Shown piece by piece: positions 1 through 9,451 of a stretch of 35,000 nt of DNA. The stretch lies in the NCBI GenBank assembly GCA_905221605.1, contig CAJNDS010000221.1:32501-67500 (forward strand), read 5' to 3'. The number at the start of each line of letters is the position of its first letter. Within the stretch, counting starts at the first letter, position 1. The position numbers and the translations under genes are program-made. This stretch comes from Symbiodinium natans. Lineage: Eukaryota; Sar; Dinophyceae; Suessiales; Symbiodiniaceae. The notes below the pieces were generated by a model. The model did no database searches, was not told the origin of the DNA, and was given only the letters and a program-made list of their open reading frames with translations.

Positions 1-19
1 TATTGAGGTGTCCCTTTCG

Positions 20-340
20 TAAACCCCTAACCCTAGAACCCCAAAACCCCAAAGGCCTAAAACCCCAAAACCCGAAAACCCCAAAGGCCTACAACCCTAA
101 AACACTATACAGTAAAACCATAAAACCCTAAAGCCCTAAAACCCTAAACGCAAAACCCTAAACCCTAAACCCCTAAAACCCCTAAAACCCTAAAATCCCA
201 AAACCCTAAAACCCTAAAACCCCAAATCCCTAAAACCCTAAAACCCCAAAACCCCAAAACCCTAAAGCCCTAAAACCCAAAAACCCCAAAACCCTAAACC
301 CTAAAACCCTAAAACCCTAAAACCCTAAAACCCTAAACCC
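20..340 (+). repeat. degenerate CCCTAAA telomere-like array
   Basis: About 45 units of CCCTAAA mixed with CCCCAAA, CCCTAAAA and other variants. The array is heterogeneous, and unique sequence with further arrays follows, so it is an interstitial array and not a terminal telomere. Its orientation is opposite to the array at 434-539. The first 20 bases resemble the right end of the TIR family seen at 2609-2716. Confidence 0.9.
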
Positions 341-344
341 CATA

Positions 345-3178
345 TAGAAGAGATCCACCGGGCGCCTGCACCGCCCATTCCTCCGAAACGGCGTCCTGAA
401 CCTGAGACGATGAGCTTGTGAGCTTTGCTCGTTGGGGTTTAGGGTTTAGGGTTTAGGGTTTAGGGTTTAGGGTTTAGGGTTTAGGGTTTAGGGTTTGGGG
501 TTTGGGGTTTGGGGTTTAGGGTTTAGGGTTAGGGTTTAGCCCACAGACCGCACGTTACGCCGCAGCCCAAGACATGTCGTTTAAGCTGCGCACACCGAGA
601 CATCGTGGCTTCTGGGCTTAAAATTCAGCGCGCCCTCCACGCGGCTGCGCTTTCCCGCCAATCCATGCCCGCACGATGATAGCGTTTGATACGTTTGTGT
701 GACCAGTGCGTTCGAATGTCCAGATCATCCATGCCCACACCCTGATAACGTCCGTGTGACCAGTGCGTTCGAATGGCCAGAGCATCCATGCCCACACGGT
801 GATAACGTCCGTGTGACCAGTGGGTTCGAATGGCCAGAGCATCCATGCCCGCACGATGATGTCTGTGTGACCAGTGCGTGCGAATGGCCAGAGCGTCCAT
901 GGAGACCCGCGCTTTGCAAGCCGACCCCCAACAAATGTTCCTTCTAAGACACGCCCAAAGCGGTGTACCCTCAAGGACACGCCCAAAGCAGCCTCAACAA
1001 GGGTTTACCCTTGGATTGTTTGCACTACGCTCCACGCCCGCCACCCCGCCTGACGCGTTCTACACTAACATGCACTTTTAATAAAAACAGGATGTTAACA
1101 TAATCCTTCTTGCTGTTGCCCTCACCGACGAGAAATACGGTATTTGCGAGGTTTTCGCCATTCCCGCAAGCCCCGCCCGAATAAATGCGCGGCAAGACGC
1201 GGGGTCTGAGCGGGGTTTAGGGTTTAGGGTCTAGGGTCTATAGGGTCTAGGGTTTAGGGTTTAGGGTTAACAGAGAGAGGGACGGCTCAGATGTTCAGCC
1301 AAGAGGCCACGGCAGTTACGAGCAAGCAGCAGTTTGCTGCTCCGACTGCCACGCTGAAGATCACGAAGCCATGCCTGGCAACCGCAGTTCCCTTCCGCAG
1401 TTCCCTTGACATATGGGTTTAGGGTTTTAGGGTTCAGGGTTTAGGGTTTAGAGTTTAGGGTTTAGTGTTTAGGCTTTAGGGTTTAGGGTTTAAGGTTTAA
1501 GGTTGGGTAGTTCTCTGATGAGGGCGCATTGCATGTACAGGACCCAAAAAGGAGCCCAAGTTAGAGAACTACCCGAAACCCTAAACCCTAAACCCTAAAA
1601 CCTAAACTATGGGGCTGACTCTGGCAAGGCACGGGAGTGGCTTCCAGACCGACATCGCGGCTGAGGCGCAGACGGGGCCGAGGCACTCATCAGGAACAAC
1701 GACTGTATGCAAACCTGACTTGTAGGGGTGTAGGGGTTTAGGGTTTAGGGTTTAGAGTTTAGGGTTTAGGGTTTAGGGTTTAGCTCAGCATCTAGGTTTG
1801 CCACTCAGAACTTCCCTTCTCCATTTGTCATGAGATTGAGGAAGCACATGCACAGGCGACAGGAAATGACAAGAGCTTCCAAGACAGCATCTGAGCCTGC
1901 GCAATGTCTCCGACAGCTTTCTCCAAGCCTCGGTCCACAGGGGTTTAGGGCTTCGGGTTTCGTAGTAGGTTTAGGGTTTAGGGTTTAGGGTTTAGGGTTT
2001 AGGGTTTAGGGTTTAGGGTTTAGGGTTTAGGGTTTAGGGTTTAGGGTTTAGGGTTAGGATTCAATAGCTCGCGGACGAGCGCTCCTCGACCGTGCATCCA
2101 AACATCACCCGCGCTAAGCCAATCGGCTGACCAGGTTTCCGGAGGATCTGAGCGTCACTGGCTTTGCCTGGGCACCACACACTATTCCCATCCACTGGAA
2201 TCTGCTGTCGAATGCGTTGATGAAATTTCGAGCTGGGCACCGCGCCACTGGAAGGTCAGAAGCATCCGGGTCAAAGGGTACCACCGCACGGATGGCAGTG
2301 TTGATTAGCTGCAGGGGACAGCAGCAGGGTGCAGGCCAAGCATTGGAACGAGTACAATCTGAGCGGTAAGGCTTCAATGAATATTGCTCTCCGCCCAAGT
2401 TATAAAAAAACTGCAGAACCTGACCAAAAACTCAGAGCACAATTCTAACATGTTGGGAAAACCGCTGCGGGGGGGTAGATCCGGCCTTGAAATCCAGCAG
2501 CACGAACCCGAAGGAAGCTGGCAGCTCCCCATCGCAGTCCGAGCACGCAAAGCACGTATTGAAGATCATCTGCCAGGCCATCGGTTGCCCCAAGGTGCTG
2601 AAAAAGGTGGGGTTTCCGAGATTAGGGGGTACAATACTTGTTTGGGCTTCTTGATAAGGGAATCCTATTATCTTGGGGGGGGTCTACATTAGGGGTCCCT
2701 TATTTTCGCAAACCCCTCAAGTAGCTATGTGGTTGTAAGGCCGGATACACGGCTGCACTTCGGGCATGCCACACATGCACTGCACCTCAGACCAACAAGC
2801 TTGCCTGGCAAAACACAACCCCAAAAATGATGGTGGCCAGGGACCTCAACTGTCTGCAGCGACTGCTTCTCAGGACAAGGGAGCAGCACAAGGTAGCAGA
2901 TGGAAGACACCAAAGGACAAAGCATGCCGAGCTTGCGACGCCCACCAGAGCGAAGAGCCACAGTCACGTGCAATGATGACGAAGGCTACATCGGTGTAGC
3001 TGTCCAACTGTCCGTGCAGCTCTGTCAAGCCAGCCGTGGCGCATCACAGATTCACAAGCGAACCTTCCACAGCACTGTAGAAGCCAATGGCAGCCACCAA
3101 CGCCGTTCCTCTGCACTGACGTGCGCAGTTGAAGAGCAACGCTAGGCAGTTGGTAGCTGCATTCCAGTGGAGTAGCAC
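345..3178 (-). CDS. Gene A: unrecognised multi-exon protein, partial
   Basis: I do not recognise the product. On the minus strand a chain of short segments reads as protein and is bounded by plausible splice sites. From 5' to 3' these are about 3178-3056 (hydrophobic, contains LLHWNAATNCLALLFN), 3021-2890 (contains DVAFVIIARDCGSSLWWA), 2800-2720 (Cys-rich), 2597-2463 (contains MAWQMIFNTCFACSDCDGEL, acceptor TTTTTCAG), 2308-2132 (contains FINAFDSRFQWMG, acceptor CCCCTGCAG, donor GTCAGC), and weaker pieces at 1935-1800, 1720-1620, 1405-1275 (a membrane-helix-like stretch) and 436-345. The introns carry telomere-like arrays and a TIR element. Phases do not all agree and the order beyond 2132 is inferred. 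The gene probably runs off the left edge. The exons at 2463-2597 and 2132-2308 are the most convincing. Confidence 0.5.
434..539 (+). repeat. TTTAGGG telomere-like array
   Basis: About 15 units of TTTAGGG with a few TTTGGGG variants. With the inverted array at 20-340 it brackets about 95 bp of unique sequence that reads as an exon on the minus strand. Confidence 0.9.
661..900 (+). repeat. 57-bp minisatellite, about four units
   Basis: The unit contains ATCCATGCCC, then GATAACGTCCGTGTGACC, then GTTCGAATGGCCAGAGC. ATCC landmarks fall at 661, 727, 784, 841 and 895, giving units of 66, 57, 57 and 54 bp. All are multiples of three, and several frames stay open across the array on both strands. 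It may be a coding tandem repeat of about 19 residues, but I cannot tell which frame would be used. Confidence 0.85.
1212..1268 (+). repeat. TTTAGGG/TCTAGGG short array
   Basis: About eight units, some reading TCTAGGG, lying in an inferred intron of gene A. Confidence 0.8.
1415..1607. repeat. Inverted telomere-like arms with a perfect 12-bp stem
   Basis: A TTTAGGG array (1415-1503) ends in GGGTAGTTCTCT (1504-1515). After a 47-bp loop comes AGAGAACTACCC (1563-1574) and a CCCTAAA array (1575-1607). The 12-bp arms are perfectly complementary and the telomere-like repeats extend the stem, so the unit is a telomere-repeat-armed inverted repeat. Confidence 0.85.
1727..2056 (+). repeat. Two TTTAGGG arrays around a unique spacer
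   Basis: Arrays at 1727-1784 and 1941-2056 (about 16 nearly pure units after a short degenerate start) flank about 155 bp of unique sequence that stays open in more than one minus-strand frame. The spacer may be an exon of gene A. Confidence 0.85.
2609..2716. mobile_element. TIR element, GGGGTTT family, copy 1
   Basis: A 108-bp unit starting GGGGTTTCCGA and ending TTCGCAAACCCC, so the ends form an imperfect inverted repeat. Its interior (AGGGGGTAC, GGGAATCCT, TAGGGGTCCC) matches the copies at 15911-16010 and 16382-16484. It sits inside a gene A intron, just upstream of the TTTTTCAG acceptor of exon 2597-2463. It has no coding capacity and would be non-autonomous. No target duplication is evident. 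Confidence 0.7.
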
Positions 3179-3452
3179 CTGCACTGTGTCAATACATGTA
3201 TCCGGCCACTGCCACACACGTGGAGCAGCAGCAGTCGGATGAACAGAGTCCCCTCTACTCAAGTACCGTCCGAGACTGCGTGCCTGCCAAAATGACCGAA
3301 GCTGGCTGGCCTTCGGAACCAGCTTTTCTCAAAATATCAATTGGACCATGGCATCACAAGGCTGCCACAAGGCTGCCTGCAAAAGCCCAAGCCGCTGGAG
3401 CATGGCCAGCTCCATCAGGATCGCCTCGCAGGGGCCATCCCAAGTCCAGTGA

Positions 3453-3571
3453 GGGTTTAGGGTTTAGGGTTTATATAGGGTTTAGGGTTTCGGGTTCAGG
3501 GTTTTGGGTTTAGGGTTTAGGCATTAGGGTTTAGCGTTTAGGGTTTAGGTTTTAGGGTTTAGGGTGTTAGG
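3453..3571 (+). repeat. Degenerate TTTAGGG array
   Basis: About 16 units with interruptions (ATATAGGG, TTCGGG, TTTTGGG). It lies upstream of the first recognised gene A exon. Confidence 0.85.
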
Positions 3572-3780
3572 GTTCTTTAGTAGAGCTGTGCATTTCCTAA
3601 CTTCTTGCTCTCAAAAAGCGCCCCCTGCCATCGTGAGCATGGCCAGAACCGTTGCAGCATACCTGATCGCTCAAAGAAGCAATGGAGACTCGGATCAAAA
3701 GGCTTCGGCCCTGTGCAGTAGCAGCGGTGAGCCCAGTCGTAGTCGTGGTAGAATTAGAAGCTAAGCACTCAACAGTGGAT

Positions 3781-3835
3781 GTAGCAAGTAGCAAGTAGTA
3801 GCAAGTGGTAGCAAGTGGTAGCAAGTGGTAGCAAG
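3781..3835 (+). repeat. Short GTAGCAA / GTGGTAGCAA tandem repeat
   Basis: Tandem AGTAGCA units change into about four copies of the 10-mer GTGGTAGCAA. It is followed by an AGC-rich and G-rich stretch to 3880. No function is apparent. Confidence 0.8.
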
Positions 3836-3954
3836 ATCAGCCGCCGCAGCAGCAGCAGTGGGGGAGGAGGTGGGGGTACCAGTACTGGATGCCTGCCAGT
3901 GGAAACTCACTCTCAAGCGGCTAGGACTCGGACAGTCCCCAAGCCCAGTAAGGC

Positions 3955-4560
3955 ATGCTTGCCTCACACCTGCAGAGTCCAGTCCGAAGCAACTACAATG
4001 AATATGGCAGACTACATTTTCTCTTTGAGGCTGCGGCTGGGTGGCACAGAGACACTGCCACACTTTCACTCAGCTCTAGCAATCCCTCTGGCACAACAAC
4101 ACTTCCATTAAACGCCAAGAGGGAGTGCGAGTCAGTCAGGACACGGCTTCAGGTATTTCGGAGATCAAAGTTCGAGGCTGCGAGGACAGAACTACCATAT
4201 GCCAACGCCGTATGCCAACCCAGAAGAACCCGGAGAGAAGCAATGAAAACATCACTGCAGCCTGTGGTGGTCAAGGAAAACTGCAGGCACCACCGTGATT
4301 GCCACCTGAGCTGCGTCCCGTTTTGTGGGCTTGTCAACAACAACGCCCTCGGATGCCGTGGACCGGACCCACCAGCAAAGGTGGTGGACAGCCAAGAGTC
4401 GAAGAAACCTCGCAGCATACTCTGCCAGAAATGGTGGTATCTGGAACACAGCAGAACGTTCCAGCGCCTGCCATACCCACCCGCGTCATTGCAAAGCTCT
4501 TCCATGAACGCCCTGGAAGACATGGCGGATCCTGAGATGGCTGCCCTGCCAGAGATTTAA
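3955..4560 (+). CDS. Unrecognised 201-codon ORF, doubtful
   Basis: This frame is open for 201 codons from ATG to TAA. From about 4242 onwards the third codon positions are fairly rich in G and C, and the C-terminus (NALEDMADPEMAALPEI) reads like protein. No domain is recognised. Two other plus frames and one minus frame (4149-4523) are also open over 4250-4520, so the reading frame is not secure and the ORF could be chance or part of a spliced gene. I place it here only because it is the longest plus-strand frame in the stretch. Confidence 0.25.
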   Translation: MLASHLQSPVRSNYNEYGRLHFLFEAAAGWHRDTATLSLSSSNPSGTTTLPLNAKRECESVRTRLQVFRRSKFEAARTELPYANAVCQPRRTRREAMKTSLQPVVVKENCRHHRDCHLSCVPFCGLVNNNALGCRGPDPPAKVVDSQESKKPRSILCQKWWYLEHSRTFQRLPYPPASLQSSSMNALEDMADPEMAALPEI

Positions 4561-5490
4561 GTCCTCTGGCAGTGACAGAGGCCAGCAATGACCCAAGCGT
4601 CAAGCATCAAGTACGTAGGATCTGTTAAACGTCTGAGCACCGGGCGGGTCGGACGGAGTTGCATCCCATTCCTGTCACCCAAGGCATCTCGTGTCATTGC
4701 TTCATGTCCTTTGTCCCATGTCACACACATGACCGTGTCATAACCAGTTTTCCTGTGTGCAAGCGGCTTAAGGGTCTGAACCAGGAAACAAGAGCAGTTT
4801 TCAAGCACTTAGGTGTCTTCTTTGGAGCATCCGGTTTGACGGACGGTATCCGGGTGCCGGCCGCCCAGAGAACTTCTTTCCTGAGACTACCACCGCTTGG
4901 CCTTGGAGCTCTCAAACTCCTTCCGAAGTGGCGACGAGGCCCTGCAGTGTCAGATAAAAGAGCCCATGGAACCGAAGCAAAGAGGTGCAACATGGTGCAA
5001 CGCTGACAGCAACGTTGAAAGCAAGGGTCGTTGACTTCGCCATGCTGCCTAGAAAATTCTTGGAAGTTCCGTGTGCCATGAGCCCCTTGATTCCTCACGC
5101 ACACACACACACACACGAAGCATGTAAAAGCGCACCTACGTCCTCTGCAATTGGACCGACATCTTGTCAGCCCTGCCGGCCCTATCGGCCCTGCAAGAAC
5201 TAAGCGTGTCGAGTGCCTGCGACTGCACACCGCAGAGTGAACACAATGCTTGTTGAATGATCGGCTGGCGCAGGGTGTGTGCTGCCAAAATTTGCTCGTG
5301 ACTATTGTCTTACAGTCCATCTAGCGCTGCACATCCATCACGTCCTGCATGGTCCTGGTGATGGCCGATGCTTGTCAGTAGCACAAAGACTGCTAACCTG
5401 AGGTCTACGACAAGCTCGTGACATTTTTTGTCGGAGTGGGCTCCTCTTAAATCTTAAGCCAATGCTTCAGAAAGCAATCCACGTCGAGCT
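4561..5490. other. No supported gene
   Basis: Nothing convincing is seen in this stretch. A perfect (AC)n run at about 5098-5116 lies inside a spurious minus-strand frame. Several medium ORFs overlap in both directions without domain or codon support. Confidence 0.5.
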
Positions 5491-5751
5491 GCTTTGCGAC
5501 TGCTTGGAATGCCACGTTGCCAAGAAAAATGCCCCGAAGTGGCGCCGAAACATGAGAAACAGAAAGCAACCGAGAGGTTAAAACCACATCAGGTCAGGTT
5601 TCCGGCAACTGCAGCGCCCTCTTTTCTGCTCTCTGCGCCCATGTCTACATCACCTTCCTGGTCCGGAGGTGGCACGGAGGAGAACAGAACCTGCTTTGAG
5701 AATGAGGCATTTCCGTCACCAGGGGAAAGCGCTTCAAGTTGCCCTCAATGT

Positions 5752-5830
5752 GGGGGTTCACGATACTGGAGGTACCCTTTTGGGAGTCCTCATAAAAAGG
5801 GGATCTTACTACTATTACTACTGCTATCCG
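5752..5830. mobile_element. Diverged GGGGTTT-family TIR element
   Basis: The first 60 bp (GGGGGTTCACGATA, then GGTACCC and GGGAGTCC) match the element at 16382-16484. The expected right end, TCGTAAACCCC, is not present and is replaced by a TACTACTATTACTACT stretch, so the copy is truncated or diverged. Confidence 0.5.
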
Positions 5831-5936
5831 AAACGTGCGCGCGCCTGGCTGCAACCGCCGCGGAGCACCCCGCGCTGCAGGACACGGTAGGGAACCTGGA
5901 GACTGCGGCCGCTCGGGGGCTTCCATCTTCTCTCCA

Positions 5937-6046
5937 CTTGGAGGTTCATGGGCAGTTATAAGTAGGGTTATAATTTTGGTAGCTATACTTATAACCTTGC
6001 TTAGGGTACTTCTAGCCCTGCTCATAGCTACCCACGAGCCTCCAAG
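5937..6046. mobile_element. 110-bp TIR insertion with a 13-bp direct repeat
   Basis: The ends are CTTGGAGGTTCATGGGCAG and the complement of CTACCCACGAGCCTCCAAG, giving an inverted repeat of about 24 bp with few mismatches. A perfect 13-bp direct repeat, CATCTTCTCTCCA, abuts both sides (5924-5936 and 6047-6059). It is non-coding. TIRs with a target-site-like duplication suggest a MITE-like or introner-like insertion. The left end offers GGAG followed by GT and the right end finishes CCAAG, so splicing is conceivable on either strand. Confidence 0.8.
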
Positions 6047-6068
6047 CATCTTCTCTCCATGCCATCCC

Positions 6069-6130
6069 CTAAACCCTAAATCCTAAACCCTAAACCCTAA
6101 ACCCTGAACAACTACCCATGAACCTTCAAG
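6069..6130. mobile_element. Half-TIR insertion with a telomere-like arm
   Basis: This 62-bp piece has the same right arm as the element at 5937 (ACTACCCATGAACCTTCAAG), but its left half is CCCTAAA units. It is flanked by CATGCCATCCC (6058-6068) and CACGCCATCCC (6131-6141), an 11-bp direct repeat with one mismatch. On the minus strand it offers a GTTCATGG donor and a TTTAG acceptor, so it could be an intron that gained or lost a telomere-like arm. Confidence 0.65.
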
Positions 6131-6438
6131 CACGCCATCCCAGGGCCTCTGATAGGCTCTGCTTCGCCTTCTCCCCGCGCAACCCAAGCACGGCGGCGGC
6201 ATTGGCCAAGTCCGCCGGCGACCTGCAACTCAATTTGCTGTTGGTTAGCAGGGAATGGGGGGAAATGAGGTACCCTAGATAATCCCTTAAAGGGTATATA
6301 TAGCAGGTACCCTATATAATCCTTTAAAGGGTATATATAGGGCCTGATAATGCCCTCATTTCCCTGCTAGCCAAAAGTAAGGCAACTCAAGTGCTTGCGC
6401 TCAAACGCGTGTTGCGCACTTGGCAGTTCCCGGCCCTG
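6131..6438 (-). CDS. Exon of an octotricopeptide/RAP-like protein, split by a TIR insertion
   Basis: On the minus strand, 6438-6382 reads GRELPSAQHAFERKHLSC. If the 148-bp insertion and one 9-bp repeat are skipped, the same frame continues as RSPADLANAAAVLGLRGEKA and on through QSLSEALGW to about 6141. The ADLANAA pattern resembles the helical repeats of organelle RNA-binding OPR/RAP-type proteins (family knowledge recalled, weak match). Within the insertion this frame meets TAG, so splicing is required. On the plus strand another frame is also open, so strand is a judgement. A neighbouring exon may lie at 5936-5840 on the minus strand. Confidence 0.4.
6234..6381. mobile_element. 148-bp TIR insertion with a 9-bp direct repeat
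   Basis: The terminal 22 bp match in 18 positions when one end is reverse-complemented; the core is TTGG(T/C)TAGCAGGGAA. GCAACTCAA lies immediately outside both ends (6225-6233 and 6382-6390). The interior holds two tandem 37-bp units (about 6269-6341), each with CCCTTAAAGGG-like and ATATAT palindromes. On the plus strand a GC donor at the start of the left direct repeat and a TAAG acceptor at the right end would remove the insertion plus one repeat exactly. Confidence 0.8.
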
Positions 6439-6512
6439 ACTACGAGGCCTCATCTCCAGTGGGTCCAGGGCTCCGCTGCTCAGCATCACGTTTCTGCGAA
6501 GCAGCGATTGCC

Positions 6513-6582
6513 ATAGTAATCATGGTAATTATAATCATACTAGTAATAATGGTAATAATCGTCATAATAGTAATAATAGTAC
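6513..6582 (+). repeat. TAATAAT-type AT-rich microsatellite
   Basis: An imperfect ATAGTAATAATGGTAATAAT tract. It is simple sequence and any ORF through it is not credible. Confidence 0.75.
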
Positions 6583-6967
6583 CCAACACATGTTTCTGCA
6601 CCTGCGTATCTTGGAAGCAGACAGCATTAACCCCGCGTCCTGCCACGCGTTACATGGAGAAGCTGCTCAACGTTGGCCAGGAATGTCCGCCGGCGAGCTG
6701 TCATATCGTCAGGAGAAGCTGTGCACCAACACAGAACTTAAACATTGCGCAACCAAGCTTCCCCAATCTAGAAAACCAAGCCCGGGATTGCAACACAAGT
6801 AAGAGATGAGGGTCGGTAACTTGAGTGCGATATTCCGATTACTTGATCAAATGATGGGCGGCGTGCCGACATCACGAAGTGCATTCCCGAACTCTAACCT
6901 CAGCATGTGCAGCGTCTTGAATGAACTGGCAGCCCTGCAGCTCATACATTGCGATTGTGGGATTCGG

Positions 6968-7184
6968 GTTTGGGTTTAGGGTTTAGGGTTTAGGGTTTAG
7001 GGTTTAGGGTTTAGGGTTTAGGGTTTAGGGTTTAGGGTTTAGGGTTTAGGGTTTAGGGTTTAGGGTTTTTAGGGTTTAGGGTTTAGGGTTTAGGGTTTAG
7101 GGTTTAGGGTTTAGGGTTTAGGGTTTAGGGTTTAGGGTTTAGGGTTTAGGGTTTAGGGTTTAGGGTTTAGGGTTTAGGGTTTAG
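6968..7184 (+). repeat. Longest pure TTTAGGG array
   Basis: About 30 almost perfect TTTAGGG units with one interruption near 7064. This is the most homogeneous array in the window, which suggests recent expansion or insertion. The minus-strand exon at 7313-7429 lies on its right flank. Confidence 0.95.
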
Positions 7185-7312
7185 GCTAGGTCTGCACAAT
7201 GCCTTCACAACGCTCCTGTAACTTGACGTCTCTCAGCCAGGGACTCGAAGATACCACCACGATCTCAGAGACCATCACCACAGTAACCACTGAAGCTACT
7301 GAAGGCTCGTGT

Positions 7313-7429
7313 TCAGTTGGGGCACGACTTCTCCAACTTCGGCTCGCTGAGCTCACGGCTAAGGAAAGTCAGCACGTCCTGCAAGAACATGGCAGGACGT
7401 GCACGTTCATGCGACGTGCGTTGGGCCAT
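7313..7429 (-). CDS. Short ATG-initiated exon, unrecognised
   Basis: This minus-strand frame begins MAQRTSHERARPAMFLQDVL and continues with a helical, charged segment (LSRELSEPKLEKS) to a TGA after 38 codons. A GTCGTG donor within its last codons would allow it to be spliced onward through the telomere-like array. No family is recognised. It is below usual ORF-length cutoffs and is called on protein-like composition alone. Confidence 0.35.
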   Translation of the reverse strand: MAQRTSHERARPAMFLQDVLTFLSRELSEPKLEKSCPN

Positions 7430-7449
7430 ATGCAAGGTTCGAAGACTAA

Positions 7450-8180
7450 AACAGCATGAAACCCAGCCACTTAGGCACCCCAAGACACATTGTTCTGTTG
7501 CGGCCTAAAGCCAAAGCAACCAAATGTGCACAGTCTCACACATGTGCACGGACGCCCCCTGACTTCCCCTGACTTTCACGTCAGACTAGAGCAAAGAATG
7601 CTGTACTGCCGTTTGCCACGTGCCGCCCTTGGACCTTCTTACCTGTTACGTCGCCATACGTCGCCCCAGGTTCCCGGTTACGGCGGGCTTCGGCTTCTAT
7701 TCACGATGCACTGCTTCGCCGGTATGTTTTTCCCGATGCGCCCTTCGGCTCTACACGTTGCGTACCTCACCGGAGGAGTTAAAGCACCCTCTACTCGTTC
7801 CCGCAAGACAGCCCCCCACTTTCATGGATGCCACAATGGGGCACAGCACTGAAAGAGGGAATCACGCAATGTCACATCCCCCTCCGCCCCCGCCCCCCCA
7901 CCAAAAAACGTGGCAGGCCTATGCCAAAGCTGTCATGACAGTGGAAAGTAGCTTGTATCATGCCGAACCAACTTTGAAATTATTAGGTGTGAAGTGCATT
8001 CAGCGCTCGATTTTCTCTCTGAATGGTGCCATACCGTGCATGCATTCCTTGCACAAAACCTTGCCCACACCCTGGCAAAGCGAGCAAACAACTGCACACT
8101 AGACAGGCGTTTGGTCCGACGGTCTCTGCCTAAAGTTGCGCGGATCCCTGCAAACTCTAGGCTGTTTAGATGGCTATGCG
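7450..8180. other. No supported gene
   Basis: Several overlapping plus-strand ORFs (for example 7490-7852 and 7620-8102) show no domain and unremarkable codon use. A C-rich stretch lies at 7877-7900. Nothing else is recognisable. Confidence 0.45.
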
Positions 8181-8450
8181 TTAACGAGGGGCCGAGCACT
8201 TGCGCTGCTCATGGTCCGTGCGCATGAGGAACCCGTCCTTGCGCTTCAGCTGAAACGGCACTTTGTCGTCCATCTCCAGGGATATGATGTCACCAATCCC
8301 CTGGCATGGTTCTCAATGGTTCTCACGAAACACTGTGAAGTGGATACTGGGATGCGCGGCACTTTAAGTTCACAAAACAACAAATTCGTCTCGACAAACT
8401 GCGTGGCGTACGCGTGGTTAGGGTCAGCCTCATTCGCTTTCGAGGCCCAC
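8181..8450 (-). CDS. C-terminal exon(s) of an unrecognised protein
   Basis: Two minus-strand segments read as protein. The upstream one (about 8450-8330) contains ADPNHAYATQFVETNLLFCE. The downstream one (8300-8181) contains DIISLEMDDKVPFQLKR and FLMRTDHEQRKCSAPR and ends in TAA at 8181-8183. Between them is a tandem GAGAACCAT duplication (about 8306-8330) carrying GTGAGA and CCAG dinucleotides. The space is too short for a normal intron, so the join is unresolved and a small indel is possible. No domain is recognised. Confidence 0.45.
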
Positions 8451-8607
8451 CTCTCTACATACCAACGGCGCCACCTTTTTCCCGGATCCGGCCCTGTCGT
8501 TTGGAATGGGAAACGAAAAGGGGCTGGAACCTCAATGGGCTCTGACGAACGCCACGGGCCGAACCGTAGCAGGCATGGGATCAACAGCACAACAGAAAGG
8601 TACCGTA

Positions 8608-8687
8608 CTTGGAGGTTCATGGGTAGCTATAAGTGGGATGATACGTAAGGCCGACTATAAGCTGATAACTACCCATGAACCTTCAAG
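8608..8687. mobile_element. 80-bp TIR element, same family as 5937
   Basis: Starts CTTGGAGGTTCATGGGTAG and ends with the complement of that arm (CTACCCATGAACCTTCAAG). Its first 27 bp differ from the 5937 copy at only two sites. Only a TA is shared at the flanks, so no long target duplication is present here. Confidence 0.75.
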
Positions 8688-8872
8688 TAGAGGCGTGTCC
8701 ACAACCTCACTCCAAAACTCCACTCCCAGTGCCTCTGACACTAGCGATGACCAAGCCCCAAAAACTACCCGAAACCACAGCAAAGGACAGCTATGCAAGC
8801 CCTAAATCACAACTTCCAACCCTCAGATGCAGCGCAGCTGTTGCCTGAGATTTTGCTTGCGCTCAACGCCAC

Positions 8873-9244
8873 TTGAGGATTCCGCGTTTTCGTCGATCAC
8901 GCCCCCTCGAACCTCAATTAAGTGAGATCAAAAGGTGGAAGCACGGCATGATGCCGGATCTTGGAAAGAGACCACGAAACGGTCACACCGGTCTTGCTCT
9001 TACCTTTCGTGAATTGTGTCGGGGTTCGAGGCAAGCTCGAAGTGGGCGTCGCTTCGAAGGGGGCGTGCAGCCGGAGAAGCTGCTGCGGCGGGGTAGACGC
9101 TTCTGCAAGAAGGCCATGGCTGAGAGCAAGGATGCCTTCACTAGTCAACTGATGCCTTCTTGGAGAGTTGCGGCTGAGCGCACGCCAAAATCCTCTCTCA
9201 TGATGGCGGCAAAAAGAGCCCCGACGTGTTCTCTGTTTAAGTAA
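8873..9244 (+). other. Open 123-codon frame, coding status unclear
   Basis: A plus-strand frame is open from ATG at 8873 to 9244, rich in Arg and Lys with no recognised domain. The minus strand also reads plausibly near 9240-9160 (HVGALFAAIMREDFGVRS). Neither is secure. Confidence 0.2.
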
Positions 9245-9451
9245 AACACTTTCGGTGCCAAGGTGACTTAGGATGGTTCAAGACAGCGCAATTGATGCCG
9301 TTGAGGCCGTCACATCTTTACATCTTCACGTTTTCGCGAACAATTCGCATCTTCGCACGGAAATTCGCGTCTTCGCGTCTTCAATTGAGGCACCCGCACG
9401 GACATGAATGCGACATCAAGTGAGGGCCCTGATAACACAAGAAACCGATGA

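Noticed and set aside
1-540. Chromosome end (true telomere)
   Set aside because: The arrays are degenerate, occur in both orientations and are followed by many similar internal arrays with exon-like spacers.
4721-5320. 199-codon minus-strand ORF
   Set aside because: It runs through a CA microsatellite (poly Cys-Val) and shows no domain.
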